Shown piece by piece: positions 23,551 to 27,813 of a DNA stretch of 27,813 bases. Origin of the DNA: an uncultured Prevotella sp. (GTDB taxonomy: Bacteria; Bacteroidota; Bacteroidia; Bacteroidales; Bacteroidaceae); assembly GCA_900544825.1 (NCBI GenBank), contig UQWP01000048.1:1-27813 (forward strand), in the 5' to 3' direction. Positions within the stretch are counted from its first letter, which is position 1. Every line of letters starts with the position of its first letter. The notes below the pieces were generated by a model. That model was not told the DNA's origin. It saw only the letters and a program-made list of their open reading frames with translations, and searched no databases. Made by a program: the position numbers and the translations under genes.

Positions 23551-24762
23551 ATGGAAAAGATTAAGATGACGACTCCATTGGTAGAGATGGATGGTGATGA
23601 GATGACAAGAATCCTCTGGAAGATGATCAAGGATGAACTGATCCTGCCTTTCGTAGATTTGAAGTCAGAGTACTATGACCTTGGTTTGCCTTACCGCGAC
23701 CAGACCAACGACCAGGTAACCATCGACTCTGCCGAGGCTGCCAAGAAATATGGTGTAGCAGTAAAGTGTGCTACCATCACTCCTAATGCACAGCGCATGG
23801 ATGAGTATAAGCTTCATAAGATGTGGAAGAGCCCTAATGGTACTATCCGTAGTATTATGGATGGTACTGTGTTCCGTGCACCTATCACCATCCCAAGCAT
23901 CCACCCTTGTGTGAAGAACTGGGAGAAGCCTATCACCATCGCCCGTCATGCATACGGAGATGTATATAAGAGTGTGGAAATCCGTGCAGATGAACCGGGA
24001 GTAGCCAAACTCGTGTTCGAGGGTAAGAGCGGAAAGAAGCAGGAGGTGGAAATCCACAATTTCGATGGTGCCGGCGTTATCCAGGGTATGCACAATACCG
24101 ACAAGAGTATCCGCAGCTTTGCTCACAGCTGCTTCAAGTTTGCCATCGATACCAAGCAGGATCTCTGGTTTGCTACCAAGGATACCATCTCAAAGACTTA
24201 CGATGCGCAGTTCCGCAAAATCTTCGAGGAGGTTTACGAGAGTGACTACAAGGAGAAGTTCGCTGAACTCGGCATCGAATACTTCTATACATTGATTGAT
24301 GATGCGGTAGCTCGTGTAATCCGTAGCAAGGGTGGATTCATCTGGGCATGCAAGAACTATGATGGAGATGTGATGAGCGATATGCTCAGTACCGCTTTCG
24401 GTTCTCTGGCTATGATGACTTCTGTATTGGTTTCTCCAGAAGGAAAGTATGAGTATGAGGCTGCGCATGGTACTGTTACCCGCCACTACTATCGTTATCT
24501 GAAGGGTGAGGATACCTCTACCAACCCAATGGCAACCATCTTTGCATGGAGTGGAGCCTTGAGAAAGCGTGGTGAGATGGATGGACTTCAGGATCTCCAG
24601 AACTTCGGCGACCAGCTGGAGGCTGCTTGCTTCGATACCTTGAATGATGGTATTGCTACCAAGGATCTCGTCAACCTGATGGAGGGTGTTGAGGCTAAGC
24701 CTGTCAACTCAGCCGGCTTCATCGCAGCTATCCGTGAGCGCCTGGAGAAGAGATTGGCATAG
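23551..24762 (+). CDS. icd: NADP-dependent isocitrate dehydrogenase, eukaryotic-type (IDH1/2-like)
   Basis: Oxidatively decarboxylates isocitrate to 2-oxoglutarate with NADP, in the cytosol. At 403 residues it follows the eukaryotic-type subfamily: VEMDGDEMTRILW, KSPNGTIRSIMDGTVFR, PITIARHAYGDVYK, SKGGFIWACKNYDGDVMSD and EAAHGTVTRHY. The substrate arginines fall at R100, R109 and R132, with Y139 in the catalytic position, the same numbering as in human IDH1. The start at 23551 follows the predicted promoter; the next ATG (residue 6) would also keep the fold. It is a single gene with its own terminator. This enzyme type is common in Bacteroidales and is not evidence of recent transfer. Confidence 0.96.
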   Translation: MEKIKMTTPLVEMDGDEMTRILWKMIKDELILPFVDLKSEYYDLGLPYRDQTNDQVTIDSAEAAKKYGVAVKCATITPNAQRMDEYKLHKMWKSPNGTIRSIMDGTVFRAPITIPSIHPCVKNWEKPITIARHAYGDVYKSVEIRADEPGVAKLVFEGKSGKKQEVEIHNFDGAGVIQGMHNTDKSIRSFAHSCFKFAIDTKQDLWFATKDTISKTYDAQFRKIFEEVYESDYKEKFAELGIEYFYTLIDDAVARVIRSKGGFIWACKNYDGDVMSDMLSTAFGSLAMMTSVLVSPEGKYEYEAAHGTVTRHYYRYLKGEDTSTNPMATIFAWSGALRKRGEMDGLQDLQNFGDQLEAACFDTLNDGIATKDLVNLMEGVEAKPVNSAGFIAAIRERLEKRLA

Positions 24763-24796
24763 TCCTCTCTCTCTTTCTCTTCTGAAAGATAAAAAC

Positions 24797-24848
24797 AAAG
24801 CCCTGCAGTACTTCTCGTTGATATAGAAGTATTGCAGGGTTTTATTTT
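24797..24848. terminator. Bidirectional terminator between icd and the HTH gene
   Basis: A stem of about 18 bp joins 24798-24815 and 24825-24842 with a nine-base loop. T-rich sequence follows on the plus side and TTTTTATC on the minus side. It serves both convergent genes. Confidence 0.85.
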
Positions 24849-24898
24849 ACTCTTTTAAATAAGCGATTTGTTTTGTTTGTAAATTAACTTATTATGGC

Positions 24899-25129
24899 TT
24901 ATTTCTTTTTCAATGCCTCAGTGAAATATTTGAAGAAATCTACCTTGAGCAACTTGCTAATATGAAACAACATACCGCTATCAATTGTGTTTCTGTTATA
25001 GATCTTGTATACATTGGTGCGATGGCAGCCTAATTCCTCGGCCAGCCAAACGGAAGTCTTACCTTGATTCTTAAGCTCCCGCTTGATGATCTCACCAATG
25101 GCAACTGTGGACTTTTCTTTATCTTTCAT
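24899..25129 (-). CDS. Small helix-turn-helix DNA-binding protein
   Basis: Predicted 76-residue XRE/Cro-like regulator. The sequence GEIIKRELKNQGKTSVWLAEELGCHRTNVYKIYNRNTIDSGMLFHISKLLKVD has the order of helices in a Cro/C1-type HTH, with the recognition helix near CHRTNVYKIY. The open frame extends to 25177, but that start overlaps the -7 element at 25175-25182, so I use the ATG at 25129 (MKDKEKS). It stands alone, convergent with icd and divergent from the response-regulator gene. Nothing shows which promoter it controls. It could act on itself or on the neighbouring two-component genes. Confidence 0.75.
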   Translation of the reverse strand: MKDKEKSTVAIGEIIKRELKNQGKTSVWLAEELGCHRTNVYKIYNRNTIDSGMLFHISKLLKVDFFKYFTEALKKK

Positions 25130-25174
25130 AACAACACAGTGTTTAAATTTAATATATATCTTATTTACCGACTG

Positions 25175-25206
25175 CAAAAGTAGTATTAAAGTTTCTAATC
25201 TGCAAA
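25175..25206 (-). promoter_or_regulatory. Promoter of the HTH gene
   Basis: On the minus strand TTTG (25203-25206) and TACTTTTG (25175-25182) are spaced exactly 20 bp, a complete Bacteroidota -33/-7 pair. It places the transcript start near 25168 and supports the start codon at 25129. Confidence 0.75.
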
Positions 25207-25341
25207 ATATGGTGTAGCCAATATAATAACACTAAGTTAAAAAGTGTAAGAATTTAGCATGCTTTGTCATTTTTTAGCAAAAAGTATTCCGTTGTTACAA
25301 AATTGTAATCTGATGTAACGCTTATTACGAGATAAAAAATG

Positions 25342-25349
25342 TATTTTTG
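25342..25349 (+). promoter_or_regulatory. Promoter -7 element of the two-component operon
   Basis: TATTTTTG followed by C lies 32 bp before the response-regulator ATG. No clear -33 box was seen, which may mean that an activator is needed. Confidence 0.55.
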
Positions 25350-25381
25350 CACCATAATTACGAATTTATAAAAAATAGATT

Positions 25382-26077
25382 ATGGAAAAGGCGGATAAAA
25401 GAATTCTTGTTGTTGATGATGAACAGGATTTGTGTGAAATCTTGAGTTTCAATATCCAGATAGAGGGATATCATGTGGATACAGCCAATTCTGCCGAAGA
25501 GGCTTTGGAAATGGATATTGCATCCTATGATCTGTTGTTGCTGGATGTGATGATGGGAGGTATGAGTGGATTTCAACTGGCTAAGAAGTTGAAGGAGAAC
25601 CCGATGACTGCCCATGTGCCAATTATTTTCCTTACCGCTCGTGATACGGAGAATGATACATTGACGGGATTCAACCTGGGTGCTGATGATTATATTTCGA
25701 AGCCATTCTCTATTCGTGAGGTGATGGTGCGCATTCGCGCCGTATTGCGCCGTACCGCAGAACAGAATGGTAGTGCTGATGAACCTAAGGTGATTGGCTA
25801 TCAGGGACTTGTATTGAATCTTGATAAGAAAACGGTTAGCATTGATGGCGAAGCGGTTCCTTTTACCAAGACTGAGTTTGAGTTGCTCCACCTCTTGTTG
25901 GAAGAAAAGGGCAGAGTCTTCTCCCGTCAGGAATTGATAGACCGGGTGTGGCCTAAGGATGTGATGGTGCTCGATCGTACCGTAGATGTGAATATCACCC
26001 GTATGCGTAAAAAGGTAGGACGATTTGCAAAGTGCATCGTGACTCGTCTCGGTTTCGGATATTATTTCGATGCCTGA
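25382..26077 (+). CDS. OmpR/PhoB-family response regulator
   Basis: Transcription factor of 231 residues. The receiver domain (about 6-120) has the acidic pair D12/D13, phosphoacceptor D55 (LLLLDVMM), T85 and K107 (ISKPF). The winged-helix DNA-binding domain (about 135-230) ends with the usual VDVNITRMRKKVG and LGFGYYF. The partner kinase gene follows 59 bp downstream, so the pair is an operon. Residues around D55 look closer to PhoB than to RprY, but I cannot assign a regulon. Confidence 0.93.
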   Translation: MEKADKRILVVDDEQDLCEILSFNIQIEGYHVDTANSAEEALEMDIASYDLLLLDVMMGGMSGFQLAKKLKENPMTAHVPIIFLTARDTENDTLTGFNLGADDYISKPFSIREVMVRIRAVLRRTAEQNGSADEPKVIGYQGLVLNLDKKTVSIDGEAVPFTKTEFELLHLLLEEKGRVFSRQELIDRVWPKDVMVLDRTVDVNITRMRKKVGRFAKCIVTRLGFGYYFDA

Positions 26078-26136
26078 TTGGTTTGGCTTTGATTTACAGA
26101 TAATTGTGAAGTTTAATATTCAGTTTTTAAAGTTCA

Positions 26137-27597
26137 ATGCTTAAAACAAATACTGTAGGTAGAAAATTGTACTTTAGTGTGCTGGCGGTGTTCCTGGTGT
26201 TCGCTGTCAGCTTTATCGTATTTCAGCAAGCACGTGAGAAGCAGTATAAGATCAGTACGCTTACCCTGAAACTTGCCAACTATAACGAGTTGCTGGTAGA
26301 GGACCTCGCCCTGTCTTCTTCGAATGGTATCCTACTCTCAGATTCCGTGAATCTGGTGGATAGTGTAAGGGTGGCTGAGGCTAAACTGGAGGATTTTGTA
26401 CAGGAACATGAGAGTAGGGATTTGCGTGTAACGCTTATCAAGCCTGATGGTAAGGTAGTCTATGACAATATGGGTAAGGATTTCCACAAGTTTGCCAATC
26501 ATGCCAAAAGAGCGGAAATCGCAGAAGCGCTTCTGGATGGAATGGGTACAAGTGTGGAGCGTCAGTCTTCTACCCTCAAACACGACTATTTTTATGTGGC
26601 ATCCTATTTTCCTAAAAATCAGTTGGTTGTGCGTACTGCCCTCCCGTATAATGATGATTTGGCAACGTCTCTTCAGGCTGATCAGCACTATATCTGGTTT
26701 GCACTTGTTGCCATTATTATTCTTACCCTTGTACTCTATCGTTTCATCAGTCGTCTGGGAAGTAATATTTCCAAACTTCGTATTTTTGCCTATAAGGCAG
26801 ATCACAATGAGAGTCTGGAAGTAGAAGATTTGGCGAGCTTCCCGGGGGATGAATTGGGAGAAATTGCTGAAAGAATCATCAAGATGTATAAGCGCGTGCA
26901 GGCTACCCGAAAAGAGCAGGATATCCTGAAAAGACAACTTACCCAGAATATCGCTCATGAGTTGAAAACTCCTGTGGCAAGCATTCAGGGATATCTGGAG
27001 ACTATTCTGGATAATCCGCACATCAATGAGGCGACCAAGGCGCAGTTCCTGCAGCGCTGCTTTGCTCAAAGCGAGCGGTTGACCTCCTTGCTTCACGATA
27101 TCTCTACGCTTAACCGCTTGGATGATGGTTCTGATATGATAGATTTTGAGGCAGTAGATATTACCCAGATGGTTGCTGATATTACCCGTGAGACGGCTCT
27201 GGCTCGACAGGAAAGAAAAATGACTTTTGATAACCGGTTGCCGGAACATATTGTCGTCAAGGGAAACCGAAGTCTGATATATAGTATTTTCCGCAATCTT
27301 ACAGATAATGCTATTGCTTATGCTGGAGAAGGACGCAAGATGACCTTGGAGGCAAAGGAACAGGGAAATAAATGGCATTTCATTTTCCGGGATAATGGTC
27401 AGGGAGTACCGCCGGAGCATCTGACCCGTTTGTTTGAGCGATTTTATCGGGTGGATAAGGGACGTAGTCGCAAAATGGGTGGTACTGGTCTCGGACTTGC
27501 CATAGTAAAGAATGCCGTTCTCCTGCATGGAGGTACCATTCGGGTGAATAATTTGCCGGAAGGCGGTCTCAAGTTTGAGTTTACTCTTAAAAAATAA
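26137..27597 (+). CDS. PhoR-like sensor histidine kinase
   Basis: Inner-membrane kinase of 486 residues. The first TM segment is about 12-30, the periplasmic sensor region about 31-184 and the second TM about 185-203. A HAMP-like linker is followed by the HisKA helix, with the phosphorylated H274 in NIAHELKTP. The ATPase domain has N-box N387/N391 (NLTDNAIAYA), the G1 box DNGQG (419-423) and the G2 box GGTGLGLAIVK (448-458). It is the cognate partner of the response regulator 59 bp upstream. The sensor region of about 155 residues has no recognisable PAS or Cache motif to the eye, so the signal is unknown. Confidence 0.93.
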   Translation: MLKTNTVGRKLYFSVLAVFLVFAVSFIVFQQAREKQYKISTLTLKLANYNELLVEDLALSSSNGILLSDSVNLVDSVRVAEAKLEDFVQEHESRDLRVTLIKPDGKVVYDNMGKDFHKFANHAKRAEIAEALLDGMGTSVERQSSTLKHDYFYVASYFPKNQLVVRTALPYNDDLATSLQADQHYIWFALVAIIILTLVLYRFISRLGSNISKLRIFAYKADHNESLEVEDLASFPGDELGEIAERIIKMYKRVQATRKEQDILKRQLTQNIAHELKTPVASIQGYLETILDNPHINEATKAQFLQRCFAQSERLTSLLHDISTLNRLDDGSDMIDFEAVDITQMVADITRETALARQERKMTFDNRLPEHIVVKGNRSLIYSIFRNLTDNAIAYAGEGRKMTLEAKEQGNKWHFIFRDNGQGVPPEHLTRLFERFYRVDKGRSRKMGGTGLGLAIVKNAVLLHGGTIRVNNLPEGGLKFEFTLKK

Positions 27598-27623
27598 GCA
27601 AAAATATTTGAATACAATATATA

Positions 27624-27689
27624 ATATGCGCGCGCGAGAGCGTGCGCATATATGCGTATGTATGCGCGCCCCAGTGTGCGCATGTATAT
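27624..27689. repeat. Alternating purine-pyrimidine hairpin block
   Basis: Three strictly alternating runs (27624-27636, 27640-27669 and 27674-27689; 13, 30 and 16 nt) are rich in CG, TG and TA steps. Two hairpins are superimposed: 27624-27634 with 27641-27651, and 27662-27669 with 27676-27683, each with one G-U pair. No U tract follows, so it is not a standard terminator for the kinase gene. No gene was found in 27598-27813. Confidence 0.7.
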
Positions 27690-27775
27690 TATAAGGTGCT
27701 GAGTATCTGATAGTTTGTTTTAAATGTTTATAACTGTTAAAAAGAGGTGTTTTTTGAAACTTTTTCCTCAAAACA

Positions 27776-27807
27776 TTTGGTGGAATGGAAAATAGTTAGT
27801 ACTTTTG
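27776..27807 (+). promoter_or_regulatory. Complete promoter for a gene beyond the window
   Basis: TTTG (27776-27779) and TACTTTTG (27800-27807) are spaced 20 bp and followed by CACTCG. This is a strong -33/-7 pair on the plus strand. The transcript would start at about the last base of the window. Confidence 0.7.
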
Positions 27808-27813
27808 CACTCG

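Noticed and set aside
23551..24762. Recent eukaryote-to-bacterium transfer of icd
   Set aside because: The IDH1/2-like type is widespread in Bacteroidales and the base composition matches the neighbouring genes.
26338..27771. 477-codon open frame on the minus strand
   Set aside because: Antisense to the histidine kinase gene, whose H, N and G boxes are intact. The product has no family motif, and its N-terminal end runs through the alternating-sequence block.

Overview
The window looks like chromosomal DNA of a gut or oral Bacteroidales bacterium, most likely a Prevotellaceae member close to Segatella (Prevotella) copri. The reasons are promoters of the Bacteroidota type (-7 TAnnTTTG, in some cases with TTTG about 20 bp upstream), no Shine-Dalgarno sequences at obvious starts, many lipoproteins with short SPII signals, a Mfa1/FimA-type (type V) fimbrial operon, a single-chain PurL, a eukaryotic-type NADP isocitrate dehydrogenase, and AT-rich and REP-like intergenic repeats. 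The species call is an inference; no marker gene such as 16S rRNA is present.

Layout. (1) 1-2.66 kb: a secreted GH51 alpha-L-arabinofuranosidase on the minus strand with its own promoter and terminator. (2) 2.7-3.9 kb: a gene-free block full of repeats: a perfect 14-bp terminator-like hairpin, 9-bp-period CRCAGATTT repeats, two separate arrays with a palindromic core every 22 bp, and a nested REP/BIME-like inverted element with TTCACC-rich tracts. (3) 3.97-14.25 kb: a six-gene minus-strand fimbrial operon read in the order DUF3575 protein, DUF3868/OmpA-like protein, major fimbrillin (Mfa1 type), FimB/Mfa2-type anchor, a large DUF4906-like surface lipoprotein with two C-terminal starch-binding (CBM26-like) modules, and a fimbrillin/BACON/FISUMP lipoprotein. 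A -7 element and a 16-bp LacI-family-like palindrome lie upstream. (4) 14.6-22.1 kb: a minus-strand run with purL first, then two half-size chromate (CHR) transporters, an outer-membrane beta-barrel protein and a lipoprotein of the S41 peptidase family. (5) 22.5-24.8 kb, plus strand: an OmpA-domain coiled-coil lipoprotein and icd, each with its own promoter and terminator. (6) 24.9-27.6 kb: a 76-residue HTH protein on the minus strand, divergent from a PhoB/PhoR-like two-component pair. The window ends in a purine-pyrimidine alternating hairpin block and a complete promoter whose gene lies outside.

How the genes work together. The fimbrial operon is the only obvious multi-gene machine: lipoprotein precursors are exported and lipidated, the major subunit polymerises, the Mfa2 protein anchors or terminates the fibre, and the two large lipoproteins are the best candidates for tip or accessory adhesins. 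The most interesting points are a G8 homopolymer inside the 5' coding part of the major fimbrillin (possible phase variation), carbohydrate-binding-like modules on a fimbrial accessory protein, the LacI-like palindrome in front of the operon, and the 22-bp-period palindrome arrays. I did not find a CRISPR array, tRNA, rRNA, phage or insertion sequence. All calls were made by reading the sequence, without database searches.
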